NCBI RefSeq assembly: GCF_020184175.1
Contig: NC_065533.1
Location: forward strand, 12,918,695 to 12,982,694
Source: Aphis gossypii
Lineage: Eukaryota > Arthropoda > Insecta > Hemiptera > Aphididae
DNA length: 64,000 nucleotides
Reading direction: 5' to 3'
Under the pieces are notes generated by a model. That model worked only from the letters and a program-made list of their open reading frames with translations, had not been told where the DNA came from and made no database searches. Made by a program: the position numbers and the translations under genes. How positions within the stretch are numbered: the first letter of the stretch is position 1; each line of letters begins with the position of its first letter. Shown piece by piece: positions 12,310 to 26,237 of the stretch.

Positions 12310-13680
12310 ATTTAACACATTTTATTGGAAACGGGCGGCTATGGTAGTGCCGATAGTTACACTACGCGATGTAGCTAAAAACACTCGAACCGCTGGTGAC
12401 TATCAGCTGAAAATGTTGTCTCATACTTACTCGTTTCCCATCATCGAATGACCGCTGGCGTGTAGTTTACCAGTCGACGTGTTGTACAAAAAATGAAACG
12501 TACGCGTATTGTGTCCATCACGGCGTGTGTCGGGAATTGAATTGGACCTACCTACCCTCGTGTGCACAATGAAAAAACCGCGTGCAGACATTCGAAATAA
12601 CACAAACGATATCCGTGTACAACAATGGACACGTTCTGACGAGACGACTTTTTTTTTCTCCGACGTATCGATCGATCGCTGTCCGCATATTATAGTACGA
12701 CACCCGCGGTTTACGTCAGCTCCGCTCGTCTAATATTATAATACAATATATACATATTTTTATACGATTATATTGTTGTCGCGTATTGGACTATTAGGGG
12801 GGGGGCACTCGAGGGTCTCTAAAACACAAACACTCGTCTCGAGTGTTAATATCGTATAGTGGTTATTATTATTGTGCCCGCGGAGCGAGGACGACGGCCG
12901 TTTGTCTCATCATCTCCTCTATGCGTTCGTAATACGGAGACCAAACACGCGTTTTAACGCGTCACAGGTAGGTACCTAACTCTATACGTCGTACGGACGA
13001 CAAGTCCACGGCGGCACCGTAGGGGGTTCTAAATAAAAGATAAGTCGTGCGTTTCATATCCGACTACCTACGTCATATTTGTACACGTACAGGTACGTGT
13101 TATAATGATATAGGCGGACATCGAGGCCAAAACTCCGATCTACCCGTCGTTTTCCTATACGTAGCTAATATTACTATACATACCTTGCTAGCAGGATGAT
13201 TTTTTTTTTTTTTTTGAAAAAACAACACACTCGCTCACGCCGTTTAGTGCACCCCGCGACGATTTTTATTCGAACGCGCACACATTATTATTATTGTTAT
13301 TATGTAATATTATATATAAACGTATTCTATTGTGTGTGTGTGTGGTGACATCGAGCGCGGACGACGGATGCATATTTCACGGTGGATGATAATATTATTA
13401 TAATAATAATAACAACAACACGAAGACGATAATAATATTATTTTAATACCGTCGAAATATTATTATACCTATTAATAATAATATATGGTCGTGGGGAGGT
13501 GGTGTTTTATTGTGCTCGTATGTACGGCGGTCGACGACTCTGGACACACACCGTGTGACACGAAAAGGATAACTCGAGCGCGCGTGCGTCCGTTATAATA
13601 TAATGTAATGGATTTGGCCGGCCCCCAAGCGCCGTTTTTCGTTTTTAACGCATTCGACACGGTCTTAGTCGAAGGGTTGC
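12310..13680. other. CpG-rich non-coding island
   Basis: GC and CpG content rise sharply against the AT-rich background (for example around 12440-12740, 12870-13060 and 13530-13640). TG, TTA and ATA simple repeats are interspersed. Short frames (12509-12733, 13472-13660) have no recognisable content and probably reflect the lower stop frequency. The island could hold a promoter, an untranslated first exon or an enhancer; I cannot assign a gene. Confidence 0.4.
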
Positions 13681-16600
13681 ACAGAACGTTTACTTGATGG
13701 GCTTATCTATTTCGATGAAAAAATATTATAAAATAAAAAAAAAATCAAATACACAATCGTGACGACCATACGATATTATAATAATTCATGATATATCGTA
13801 TAATTCTAATATGATTATTGTCTCATTTTCTCACACGAATTTAAATCGGAGATTTCCTCGGTGCGTGCTATTTAAAAATTATAAAATAAAATTGCCATAT
13901 ATTATTATCATGATGCGATGCGTTAAACGGAACTCACACTACTCCCTCATGCCCCCCCCCCTACCGCGAATTGCTAAAACGAACAAAAGGTCTCGGGCGT
14001 AAATCTTTTTATTGTTATTTTTTTATTTATTTATTATTTTTATTATTATTATTATTATTTTTTTTTTTTTTGATAGAATTGAACTAGATTCTATATTTTT
14101 TTTCCCATCTTCATAATACTATTATCATTGTACTATTTATCACCACAATCGTAGACCGTAGTCAATACATTTAAAAACTAGTGCTTGTAACACACGCAGT
14201 AGATTATTCTTATTTCATAAATTGTAGTTTTCAATATTGACATTTAGCATATTGCCTTATTCATAACTTAATTTGGAAAAAACATTTTTTGATGTTTAAA
14301 AATGTAGAAGACTATACAATGATTTGGTCTTAAAGCAATAACTTATAAGTTTTAAGTAATAAAAAAGAGGATGTATTCATAATTAATTTGACAAATAAAT
14401 TAATGATAAAACAATAAATACTTATGCAATACAATATTTGTTTAATTGTATATACGTCAATAGACATAATTATTTAAACCTAGTAAACTTACATATATTA
14501 TATAGGTAGTACCGTCCCTAAAACCTAAATACAAGGATATATACATATTGTTTCTAGAGCACTCGTGCCAGGAATGATTAAATGGACCTTTTGGGCTTAA
14601 TTTAAACAGAATGTCTAATTTATAATTTCACTACATATAAGTGATATAGTGATACTCATAAACCTACCAAATAAAATTATAATTTTGCGCCGGACAGGAT
14701 TTTATCCTGGTGACTAGATGTGTATTGTGTATAGCAATTTATAAGCCAATTTAGGTACAATATATATTATATTATCCTACTTAGTAATTAATTCTTGACT
14801 GCTTACTAGATCGTTTAATACTATTATTATAGTAATATAGGAAAATATACAATGAATACAAAAAAGGTTTTTTAAGTTGAATTCAGTTTTTGTGGGAAAT
14901 GCTGAAATTATTTTACTATTGCTTTTTTATGGCAAATACTATGCAAATGCTTATATAATATAACTGTACAGACACAACGAAAATAACTTTATCGTTTATG
15001 ATCGTTATTAGTGTTGAAGGACACAATTCACATAATATTAATTATCGCATTTACTCATAAACCGATTGCCTTAAATAACATAAATAGTGTTTAGCAAATT
15101 GTTCATACAAGTATGTTTACTTTTATATTTTACGATTTTCTACGGGCCAAAGCAATTATTCAGTTAGCTAGTAAATCGTTAAATAATATTTACTTATCAA
15201 TTAAATTAATATACAAACGCATAAAATTATTAAAATAAATTATCAGAAATATAGTTACATAATATAGTATGTTACCTACTCTGTTATTATCTCTACTCTG
15301 TACTGAAGTACTTTTACATTAGAACAACGTACCTACTCGAACAGTTTAAGTATATAATCCAACATTTTTCTAAGAATCAGCTTTTTCCACCGTTAAAAGT
15401 TTTATATTATCAAACGACACATTTTTTGGGTCATATTAAAACATAATGCTATAGTGGTATTAATTTGTCGTAGTTAGATTATTGTTGCAAAGTTCAAGAC
15501 CTATTAAGTAGTCAACATACTTACATACCCCTGCAAAGTTGTCTTAAGAGACAATTGTTTCTGTGTACGTGGGTGTGAGAATTTATTACCTACTCTCAAT
15601 GGTTGTTTTTAAATTTTGTTGTGCGCGATCCACCTGACAGTTTAATATGCTGCATTAAGCACATAATATACAACAATACAATATTATAAATTATAATATA
15701 TTACCTATGTTGTATTATACTACGTGTGTATATTAACCTGTCAGATAGATCACATACAACAAAATTTAAAAATAATATATAGGTACAATTTTATAATAAA
15801 TTATGCATATTACCCTTAATATAATATTATGTAACAATGTTGTATAATTTTAGATGCCTACCTGCTTATAGGTTATGGCCGAAAAATATTATTTTTAGAT
15901 AATATTAATCATTCTCAAAATATCAGGATTTACATTTCCCCCAAAATATTTAAATTTTAATTTCAGTTATTGCCTTATAGAGTCTGCCGTTAATATTCCG
16001 ACTAATGCATTATAGTTGGTTAAGCCGAATAATATATACAGCTGAAAAGCTAGACGTAGAGTAAATTAAATATTTCATTCACATTTCAATTGTGAGTGTG
16101 ACATTTAACCGAATTTGTCAATTAAATTTTCGGAAAAAATGAATCCCATAGTACGAAAAAAGCTTTAACTACATAATATATGAAATGCATTTCATTATTT
16201 CAAATTATTATGTACCTATGTATATATATATATATATATATAAACCAGAAAAACTGAATTCTTTTAATCTGTCACCGACAAAGAATAAAATATTATACAG
16301 GAGTGCCATGTCATTTCTAAAAGATATGGGAAAAAGGAACACTAACGTACGAGTATCGGATGTCATATACCAACGCCCATTTGTGCACAAAATTATACGA
16401 AGACGGATCAAACAAAAAAAATTAAGCGTACGCCTAAAATCCTAAACATTAAGCATAAGATCTTCAGTAGTTAATCATTTCGAGTGACAGTTTCTTTTAT
16501 GAACGTTACTCGTTAGCAACGGTCCTAGTTGTGAACAATATCACATATTATATAGGTTTTACTGCTGTAACCAAACGATTATATGATTATTATAGAAAGT

Positions 16601-18047
16601 GCAAATTATAATAGCAACTAGCAAGAAAAAAATAGAATATAAATATAATGGAAAACATACATTATAATATTTTACATACGACACGGACTAAGTAGTCGAA
16701 CAGAGGTTAAAATTTTTTTTAAAGTAATAGTTGTAAACTTAAAGGTACAGTAAGTAACAATATACCTAACAGTTTAAATAGTATAGCATTGGAAATAATT
16801 TATGTCGTCAATGTATGTAACCCTAAATAATAACATTTTAAAATATAGTTTTTTTTTTTTCATAATACTTACTAGGAAGCATAATTTTCGATTTTTAGAT
16901 ACTAAAATAGTATATTTATAAAGTAATATCAAATTTAATTATCAGACATAAATGATAAGACATGATATTATATCAATTATCATTTGTATCTTAATGTTAC
17001 TTCAAAATGAAGTACATAGTTAATTATACAATATTTTCCCTATTAAATTTTACCTTTAATAGTCAGTTTATATTTTTCAACAGTGACGGATAATTGATTT
17101 TAAATAATTATATAGTTCCAACAACTGTAACCTTCAATATGTACATACGAATGTAATTTTTCAGATTATTTTTGTTCTGTTCTACTAGGAGAACAGTAGT
17201 CATTGAAAATTCAGCGTTTTTAATATGCATCTCAAACTCAGTTAATTGAATCACAGATAAATTATTTTGTTTTATATATTTTATATCCACGCACATTTAT
17301 TATATTTTTTATCTTTTTTTTGTGAAACCTTATGTTAAACTCGTTGGTAAAAATATTTCTAAAAACTCTTTCGATAACTTGATTTACTTGCGTGTTAAAT
17401 GATTAATGTGAATTTTATATGCTCTATGAACAGGAAAAATAATTTTATATTCAACCCAATATTTAAATAAATTGATCAACTGTTTTTAAATCAGGTGTCT
17501 TATTTGAAAGTTTATTTTTACCAAATTAATTTTTTTAGAAGTGCAATTATTTAGATATATTTGGTATTATATCTTTTATAATTTTATGTATTTGGTATAT
17601 TTTAGCAAAAATAACAATTTTATAATAAGTGATAAATAATAAATGAAAAAAATACTTGATATTTAAGCGTAAATCGTAAACTTGTTAAAGCTTGTTTTTA
17701 AAATTAAAATACTTAAACATAATATATATTTAATGTACAGCAAAAAGTTGTTTAGAATTTAATTCTTCATTACTGCACTGATTATACATAGTTCCACTTC
17801 AGTAAGTAGATTAACGTTAGTCACTAAGTTATTATGAATAATTTGACTCGTTTTTGTAATTAATTGTGTTTTGAATAGGTAAATACTTAACGTGAAACTT
17901 TGAAAATTTTTTATGATATTTCTTCATCCAACAGTTTTAAAAGTGATATAAGCACATACATTTCTTTATCACGATTTCGCTAGCGCGTAATATTATTATT
18001 TTAGGTGTACTTATGTTAGTTATTACTAGAGCTCGAAAGTTTATGCA
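13681..18047. other. AT-rich intergenic stretch with a MITE-like hairpin
   Basis: No gene could be supported. It holds a (TTA/TTTA)n tract at about 14015-14070, a (TA)n tract at 16219-16242 and the hairpin listed separately. Frames on both strands at 16185-16445 straddle the TA repeat and match nothing known. Confidence 0.5.
15607..15771. repeat. MITE-like inverted repeat, about 34-nt arms
   Basis: The left arm (15607-15640) and right arm (15738-15771) are inverted copies matching at about 29 of 34 positions. Both share TTTTAAATTTTGTTGT, a GATC core and CTGACAG. The loop is itself partly self-complementary around ACAATACAATATTATA. No coding potential or clear target-site duplication was found. 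Confidence 0.55.
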
Positions 18048-20825
18048 TTTTAGATTCTGAACGGAGTGAAGAATGTATTGATTTTACAATGATGTATGTT
18101 TTTTTTTTTTTTTGTTTTTTTTTTTTTTTTTTTTTGTGTCTGTGTACAGCATAACTAGTCGAAATAATGCTCCAATTTCAAACTATGGGGGTGGTTTCCG
18201 ATGTAAAAGTGAATATCCTTGGTGCATTATAGAGGTAAAAAGTTAACATTTTCCAATAGTTTTCAAAAAAATCGAGAAAAACAAAAAAAAAATGACTGAA
18301 AAACGGCAATTTTTACGCAAAACCAGTTTTCGACCAAATCGATTTTTTTTTATTGTTGTAATTCAAAAACTAATCACTGAAAATACTTGAAAATTTTTAC
18401 CAAATGTTAATGTCAGTAGTATCTGTATATAGTTAAATTTTCAAAAAATTTTGACTTTTTTTGAGTTATTTATAGATCACTGAAATTTTCGTTTTTTTTG
18501 AGAAATTTTTTTTAAAGTGTCGATAAAAAATTTTTGGATGACCAAAAAGTTTTGAAAATTAATACAAGGTTCCTTATGAGTTGTTTTTAATGTAGCTAAA
18601 AAAAATTAAAAATCGTTAGTCACAATTTTTTTTTATAAGCGTTTTTAGTTCAAATTTTTACGAAATCTGTCGAAAACGCGAAAATTTGCAAGTAATTTTG
18701 AAGTTGAAAAATCATGAAATTTTTTCTTTTATAACTAAGTTTTGAAAATTTGGTACAAGGTTCTCCATACATTTTTCTTCAAATATCTGTAAAAAAAACT
18801 CTACCGGATTCAGACAAAAAATTTTTATGAGTGTTTGAAATTTAAATTTTTACAAAAACCGCGTTAAATAACAGTTTAGCCTCAAACGATTTTTGATATT
18901 TGTTATTATTCAAAAAGTATAAGTCGTAGATACTTGAAAATTTTACCAGTTATTTAGATTGGCAATTTATTTACTTGATTTAATTTTCAAAATACTTTGA
19001 CTTTTATTGAGCTATTTATAAACAACTGAAGTACATTTTTTTTTGAAGGGTCGATAAAATTTTTTTGGCCCTATCAAAATACTTGAAAATTTTATACATA
19101 GTTCCTCATATGTTATTCTTAAAGTGATTAAAAAATTATAAGAATACATAGGCACAATTTTTTTTTATTAGCATTTGAAGTTCAAATTTTGACGAAAATT
19201 CGTCAAAAGCATGAATATTTGCAAATTATTTGAAGTTGAAAAATCATAAAATTTTTTGTGTTTATAACTAAGGATTAATAATACAATACTAAGTTTTCCA
19301 TAAGTTTACCTTCAAGTATCTATAGAGAAAACTCGAAGCATCATTATAGGAAAAATTTTAAGTGCGTTTGAATTTTAAATTTTAACGAAATCGCGTAACG
19401 ATAACGATTTATCCTCAAACGATTTTAAATATTTGTTATTATTCAAAAAGTATAAGTCGTAGATACTTGAAAATTTTACCAGTTATTAAGATTTGCGTTT
19501 TCTTTACGTGATTTAATTTTCAAAATATTTTGACTTTTTTGAGCTATTTATAGACAACTGAAATTTTCAATTTTTCTGAAAATTGTTTTTTTATGTGTCG
19601 ATAATATCTTTTTGGCCCTATCAAAATACTTGAAAATTTTATACAAAGTTCCTCATATGTTATTCTTATAGTGATTAAAAAATTATAAGAATACATAGGC
19701 ACAATTTTTTTTAATTAGCATTTGAAGTTCAAATTTTGACGAAAATTCGTCAAAATTATGAATATTTGCGAAATATTTGAAGTTGAAAAATCATAAAATT
19801 TTTTGTGTTATAACTAAGGATTAATAATACAATACTAAGTTTTCCATAAGTTTACCTTCAAGTATCTATAGAGAAAACTCGAAGCATCATTATAGGAAAA
19901 ATTTTAAGTGCGTTTGAATTTTAAATTTTAACGAAATCGCGTAACGATAACGATTTATCCTCAAACGATTTTAAATATTTGTTATTATTCAAAAAGTATA
20001 AGTCGTAGATACTTGAAAATTTTACCAGTTATTAAGATTTGCGTTTTCTTTACGTGATTTAATTTTCAAAATATTTTGACTTTTTTGAGCTATTTATAGA
20101 CAACTGAAATTTTCAATTTTTCTGAAAATTGTTTTTTTATGTGTCGATAATATCTTTTTGGCCCTATCAAAATACTTGAAAATTTTATACAAAGTTCCTC
20201 ATATGTTATTCTTATAGTGATTAAAAAATTATAAGAATACATAGGCACAATTTTTTTTAATTAGCATTTGAAGTTCAAATTTTGACGAAAATTCGTCAAA
20301 ATTATGAATATTTGCGAAATATTTGAAGTTGAAAAATCATAAAATTTTTTGTGTTTATAACTAAGGATTAAAAATACAACACTAAGTTTTCCATAAGTTT
20401 ACCTTCAAGTATCTATAGAGAAAACTCGAAGCATCATTATAGGAAAAATTTTAAGTGCGTTTGAATTTTAAATTTTAACGAAATAGCGTAACGATAACGA
20501 TTTATCCTCAAACGATTTTAAATATTTGTTATTATTCAAAAAGTATAAGTCGTAGGTTCTTGAAAATTTTACCAGTTATTAAGATTCGCGTTTTCTTTAC
20601 GTGATTTAATTTTCAAAATATTTTTTAATATAAGCTGGTTTTTTTAAACCACCTTTTTTACCAACCACTAGAAATTATATCCTAGGCTGACAAATCATCT
20701 TCGTTCAGAATCGTTTTTCGTATACAATGATAACTATCATTGGATTCAAATTTAACACTCCTATAATATATAATAATGATCCATACGGCACCTAATGTAC
20801 AGCAGAGCGGTACTCACTTGCCCAC
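18048..20825 (+). repeat. Interspersed repeat family GATTC, copy 2 (tandem-expanded)
   Basis: It has the same start (TAGATTCTGAACGGAG) and end (AGCGGTACTCACTTGCCC) as the copy at 8232, but is 2.78 kb long. It holds more of the internal unit: the phrase GTAACGATAACGATTTATCC recurs at 19395, 19941 and 20488, a period of 546-547 bp, with near-identical units. The units are more alike within this copy than against other copies, which suggests local amplification. Non-coding. Confidence 0.88.
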
Positions 20826-21471
20826 TTTTTTACATTTTTTTTTTTTAATTAGCTCTATCAGAATTATACCAAAATATGACTAATTTTGATTCATGAAGTC
20901 TAGATTTAAAATATGGTTACTTATTTTGTATATATTTTCATAAAATAACAATATTTATATTATATTATATACTAATTAAATAGTAGCATATTTCTTTTTT
21001 CTAATTAGAAATAATTAGAAATGTTCCATTTTACAGTTATTTTATTATTTCGAACGTTAACGATAACGATTAAAGATAATGTTATCGTTATTCGTTTACT
21101 ATAATTATGGTTAAATGCACAAATATAATATAACACTTAATATCAATTTTGCAATAATATTATAGAGACGTACTTGCAGCCCAGTGAGTTTTAGTTTTAC
21201 CTACGAGTATCTATTATGTATGTATAATTATTATATATGTATATTACTGATGAGTAAATTCTTTTTAGTTATGCGTTACATATTTTTCAAATTTTCATAC
21301 ATTGTATGTTCCATGTAATTATTTATATAATTTAAACATATATTGTAATACCTACATTTTTTTCAATTTAAATATATTTTTTTTTTGCATATTTATATTT
21401 TTAGAAAAATAATTAATAATCATGAATTATTTTGAAGAAATTTAAAAACATATAAATGCATATTTTATATT
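20826..21471. other. AT-rich intergenic stretch
   Basis: I see no gene or structured element between the repeat ending at 20825 and the Mutator-like element. AT simple sequence dominates. Confidence 0.6.
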
Positions 21472-21481
21472 TAATTTTTCC

Positions 21482-23174
21482 GGGGCATCCGAATTGCATG
21501 CATGCATGCAAAAAAAAATATAAATTGGAATGTCCAAATTGCATGCCATCTTTTGAAGGGGTCCCTCCGAATCGCATGCCTTGCATAATTTTATCGATAA
21601 TGAAATAATTTAACTTACTTTTCCACTGAAAGAACGGGTCTTTGTTTCATTACACTCATTACAGTAAAATATATAAATATTAGAGAAAGTGACACTGTAA
21701 ATACTAAATAAAACGATTGTATAGTTTAGTATAATAAAGTAAATGTATTTTAAATTTGTACATAGTTTATTTTAAATATAATAAATAATTTTAATAATAA
21801 TATAACATTTGGTGGAGTTGTTTAAATACAGTAAAATCTCATTAATCCGGACAATAGGGGCTCTAGGTTGTCCGAATTAAACAAAATAAGCAAAAATCGT
21901 AAATTATAAATTTAAGAAAATTTTAGTCTAATTCATATATTTAACAATATTAAACATTTAAACCTAAAAAATAGTACATAATTGTATTATAATCATTATA
22001 TACATAGGTACATACAGTATTATTAAGGCGTACCTTTTAGTACTTTTCTAGCACAAACTAGCGTAATTTATGTATTATAAACGGCTGTCCGGATTAAGCG
22101 AAGTCCAGACTAATGAGGTTTTACTGTAATAATAATAATAATATTATTTGTATATTCCGATTTCTGTTTTCTTTTTAAAATTTGTACACAAACCTATACT
22201 AATTGAATTTTGCTCCATATGAGCATATGAGCCTTGAGTGAAAACGACATCCTTTTCTTATTGTATTTAAAAAAAACAATTAAAAGTGTAAAATGACATA
22301 AGTTCAAAGTAAATTATTTCAGGCAATAATTTTAAGTTTAAATTGCATTCATCAGTTATAACAACACTATCGTAGAGCGCTGAAAAAAAAAAATTAAAAG
22401 TTGAAAAAAAAGTTTATAGGTAATAGTTTATTATTATTATGAATAGAGGTAACTTAATTACTGGTTCTAATAAAAAAGTAAACTAATTAAAATAAATTTT
22501 TTGCATCATATATATTTTATAACTATAAAAATGAATAGATAGGTTGGCAACAATAAAAAAAATTAATATTATCTGTGTAAGAACTAGGTAGGTAATACAA
22601 ATGATTTTTTTTTGGTTTTGAAAGCATAAAAAGATCTTACAAATACTGAAATACGAATTAAAAATTCGTTTAATTACACTGTTATTTTATACCTTGTATA
22701 ATAATTATACTTAAAATATATTTGATGTTCATACTTAGGGTTTAAGCGTAGAGTCACGATGAGTTTTTTAGATTGGCTTATAGTGAAAAAGTTTATAACA
22801 GTTTTGGTGTTATTTAATTAATGATAAACGTGTTATAGTATGTTATAGTGTTGCAAATTGCAATATCTCGTGTAATATAAATTCTACAGAAAATGTTCCG
22901 GTTAATTAAACAGTGAATAAGACTAAAATTGATAACGATAAATACATAATTTTCTATAATCAATAATACGATAAAAAAAGTTGTTGACCCGATTCCCCTC
23001 AAAGACCCTAATCACCCCGTTTTACACTTATAATACTATATAAGTGTATAATAAATAAACTATATTGTTGATACAGGGCATGCAATTCGGACAGACGACT
23101 CTATGACGAGATGGCATGAAATTTGGACAAACCCCTTTATGGCTCTGTGAGGTGGCATGCAATCCGGATGCAGC
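21482..23174. mobile_element. Mutator-like TIR element, about 1.7 kb, non-autonomous
   Basis: The ends are inverted: GGGGCATCCGAATTGCATGC on the left against GCTGCATCCGGATTGCATGC read inward from the right (17 of 20). Homology continues for about 100 bp through repeated motifs such as TGTCCAAATT and GCATGCCATCT. It is flanked by the direct repeat TAATTTTTCC (21472-21481 and 23175-23184). A 9-10 bp duplication fits the Mutator superfamily best. No transposase is present. A pogo-like MITE is nested inside. Confidence 0.65.
21829..22126. mobile_element. pogo/Tigger-like MITE, 298 bp, TA target
   Basis: The termini CAGTAAAATCTCATTAATCC and, inverted from the right, CAGTAAAACCTCATTAGTCT resemble those of pogo/Tigger elements of the Tc1/mariner superfamily. 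TA dinucleotides flank both ends (21827-21828 and 22127-22128). Subterminal GTCCGGATTAA/TTGTCCGAATTAA motifs are also inverted. No coding sequence. It is nested in the Mutator-like element. Confidence 0.8.
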
Positions 23175-23209
23175 TAATTTTTCCAAACGCATATATTTTA
23201 ATCAATTCT

Positions 23210-24560
23210 TGGTCATTAACACCTAAGGTCGAGTTATTACTATGATAACGACGAAGCAGGCGTGGTACGACGCGCATCCAATCGATTTACTATAACATGT
23301 CAATAGGTTTTCGAGTTATAAGAGCAATATTTCAATTACCTGTATTCAGCTGTTACCACAATTTGTCTTGTATATTATACGCACCCTTTCCTCGTCGTTA
23401 TTTATATGCCTGTTCGCTTCTACACCCCGGTGGTAGACTAACAATTAAATAATAAGAGACGTATTATCTCACATCCTATATCATTTATACCTCGTGTACG
23501 TGAGTACCTATCATAAGCCAAATGGCCTGCCGACTGTAGTTCATACAATCATACATACCGCGGTACACAAACCGTATACCTGGAGCACGCCATGTATAAT
23601 ATCTGTATGTGTGCGTGTGTATTTGTTTAAGTATGAGTGTTGTTACTCGTTTGTGTTTTCTAAGAAATAGCTCCTAAATTATATACCTATATATTAATCT
23701 CTTATATACCGTACCTACCCGCTTTCAACGGCCACGACGAAACATTAAACGGCGTTTATAATGTAGATAATTTATTATGTATTATACGGTGCCTAAATGC
23801 AATAGTGTACGTGCTGCCTACATCAATGCACACGTGATGATATTATCGCGTATACGCACACGAAGAACGTCAAAAACGTGTACACGTCACATTAAAAGGG
23901 ACCCCACCCACGGAGCGCCACAATCATATTTTGTACAACCGATAGGTAGGTATAGGATTTTCATTAGCGACCGAAAGGGACTCGGATGTGTCCGTGGGGG
24001 GGGGGTGAGGGAGAGCGTTGATTTATGTGTTACTGTATCAATAACATCGCATTATAATAATCGTCGCTGGCGAATGCCAAATTTGATATTATTATATTGT
24101 CATAATAGGTACCCATATACGATGTAACACATAATGCCGCGTACGCGTAATCGTAGCACAGTACTGCAGGCGGCATAATATGTTAAATCAACATTTTCTC
24201 GACAAGGTATACTGCTGCAGTGAGTAAGGTATTATAAACCTCGTGTGCGCCTGTACGCCATGTATAGCGCATTATCGTTTTCTCGATACGATTAAGTGCC
24301 GATCATTAATAAAGGTCGTCACTTAAACGATTAGCCGAGGCGGCGGCAACCGTGTGGGTGTTGTAGGGGTGTATGGGTACTGTATATTATGGGTGTTCCG
24401 GTGTTCAACGGGTTGTAAACGTGAGGATAAAAATAATAATTAAGTTTACACGTGTGATGGCCCGAGTGTGTATTATTCAGCGGAGTCTCTGTGTACGGCG
24501 TACACTGCAATGATATAATATTACCTATAACACTACTACACAACGTCACAATCGATTACT
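23210..24560. other. CpG-rich non-coding island
   Basis: Composition shifts to higher GC with many CG dinucleotides (TACGCACACGAAG near 23855, GGCGGCGGCAACC near 24339). The 116-codon frame at 23777-24127 and the 72-codon frame at 24331-24549 have no domain and look like chance frames. This may be regulatory or an untranslated exon. Confidence 0.35.
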
Positions 24561-26229
24561 TACGAAAAATTATAGAACCCGCGCTTAAAAAATATTATTT
24601 TAAATTTAGCAAATAAAATGCTATGAACTATTACTATAGGTACCTACTTTATATTTTTGATTTGTTTCTATTGATTCAGTTACTTCGAAGAGTGACTGAT
24701 CAGACAAAAAACAGCTATATTGTCATCTAACTTATATACCTACCTATAATTGGAAAATGTATATTAAAAGTTTCATACATTACCTAGAAAATTTTTTTCA
24801 GCATAAATTGAATAATTATTAATATATAAATATATTGTATTTAATGAAAGTTTGGTGCAATGGGTAATAAACAATAATTTTATGACTCAAAGTTTTCTAC
24901 AAAATTTAAAATTATGTAAATATTTCAGTTTTTCAATGTTTTTGTTAGTTTTTCTAAAATTATAAATTACTGTAAATTTCCTGTTTTGGATTATAAATTG
25001 ATAAGTTTTCTCAATATTAATAATTGTAAAAATAATTTTCATCACCTTAAAAAGTTGTTCAAAAAACAGAACACATCCACACTTCAGTATAAAAACTGAA
25101 ACCAATAGGTACATATTCCTTACTGTTAATCTTAATGTATAAATTTATGTTCACAATAATAAGTACCTAAGTATAATTCTTATTATAGGTAATAATTAAG
25201 TCTTTATTAATCAAACCTATTTCTTTACAAATAAATATTAATTTATTACTTAGTTAAATATCTATTACAAAGATTTGAAAGTTTGTAACACAAACTTATT
25301 TAACTATAGTACACCTAGGTATTTTCTGAAAGTATTATCTGTACAGTTCTCTTCTCTTTTTATTAAATTCCAGCACCGATACGTAAAATCAAGAAATCTG
25401 TGAAAAAAAAATTAAAATTAGTTAAATTGTGTCGTCACAAAATTGAAATATAAAAAAGGCTTGTTATACCTTTGTATGAAGGATAAACTAACATTTTTAG
25501 AGATTAATAAACGATAACGATTTATCCTCAAACAATTTTAAATATTTGTTATTATTCAAAAAGTATAAGTCGTAGATACTTCAAATTTTCACTAGTTATT
25601 GAGATTGGCAATTTTTTTTACATAATTTAATTTAAAAAATATTTCTCTTGTTGTAAGGCTATTTATAGACATTTGAAATATTCGTCTTCTTTTAATTTTT
25701 TTTTTATAATAAATGTAAATAAAACTTTATTTGCTAAGTCAAAATACTTGAATACATAACAATACACAGTTCCTCATGAGTTAGTCTTATTATGATCCAT
25801 AAATTTAAGAATATATAGGTAGGTATAGTTATTTTTTTTTACTTTAAAATATATAAGTAAGCTTAACTTTTATATTATTTACGGTTAAATTATCTCGCCC
25901 CCCCCCCTCCGAAAATTTATAGTTGTGTAGTTTATTTATATCATCATTCATCGATAGATATTGATTATTGTAATTTTTTTTATGAACTCTCACACAGCCC
26001 CAAACCTGGGCAGGTTAGGTTATTAACCTATGTTCGGATGAGATGGGAATAAGGAGAAGGAAACCGATTGGCACGATCGTGCGTAAGGTGGTTAGGTTAA
26101 AATCAAGAATTAACTTTAATTAGTGCATATTTTTAACAAAGTTAACATCAAACATGTTAACTTTTAGTTAATAACGAGAATATTTGATTTTTAAATCAAA
26201 ATTGACTCTTGAAATAATAAATGTTTAGG
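24561..26229. other. AT-rich intergenic stretch
   Basis: No gene. It includes the fragment of the GATTC repeat listed separately (25505-25870). A short GC-richer patch lies at about 25995-26100 (GGGCAGGTTAGGTTATTAACC and following) whose origin I cannot name. Confidence 0.5.
25505..25870 (+). repeat. Fragment of the GATTC repeat (internal unit)
   Basis: It starts with AACGATAACGATTTATCCTC and follows the internal unit of the repeats at 8232 and 18048 through AAAAAGTATAAGTCGTAGAT, then diverges. Neither terminus of the family is present, so it is a truncated, older copy. Confidence 0.75.
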
Positions 26230-26237
26230 GTACTTAG

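Noticed and set aside
16185..16445. Frames on both strands around a (TA)n tract
   Set aside because: They depend on the TATA repeat (YIYIYI) and otherwise resemble nothing known.
23777..24127. 116-codon plus-strand open frame
   Set aside because: It lies in a CpG-rich island where stops are rarer, has no domain, splice signals or coding-like composition, and overlaps simple sequence.
26010..26095. TTAGG-like telomeric repeat (GGTTAGGTTA) and similar at 31330 and 32420
   Set aside because: Only one to two units each, well within chance for short motifs; not an interstitial telomere array.
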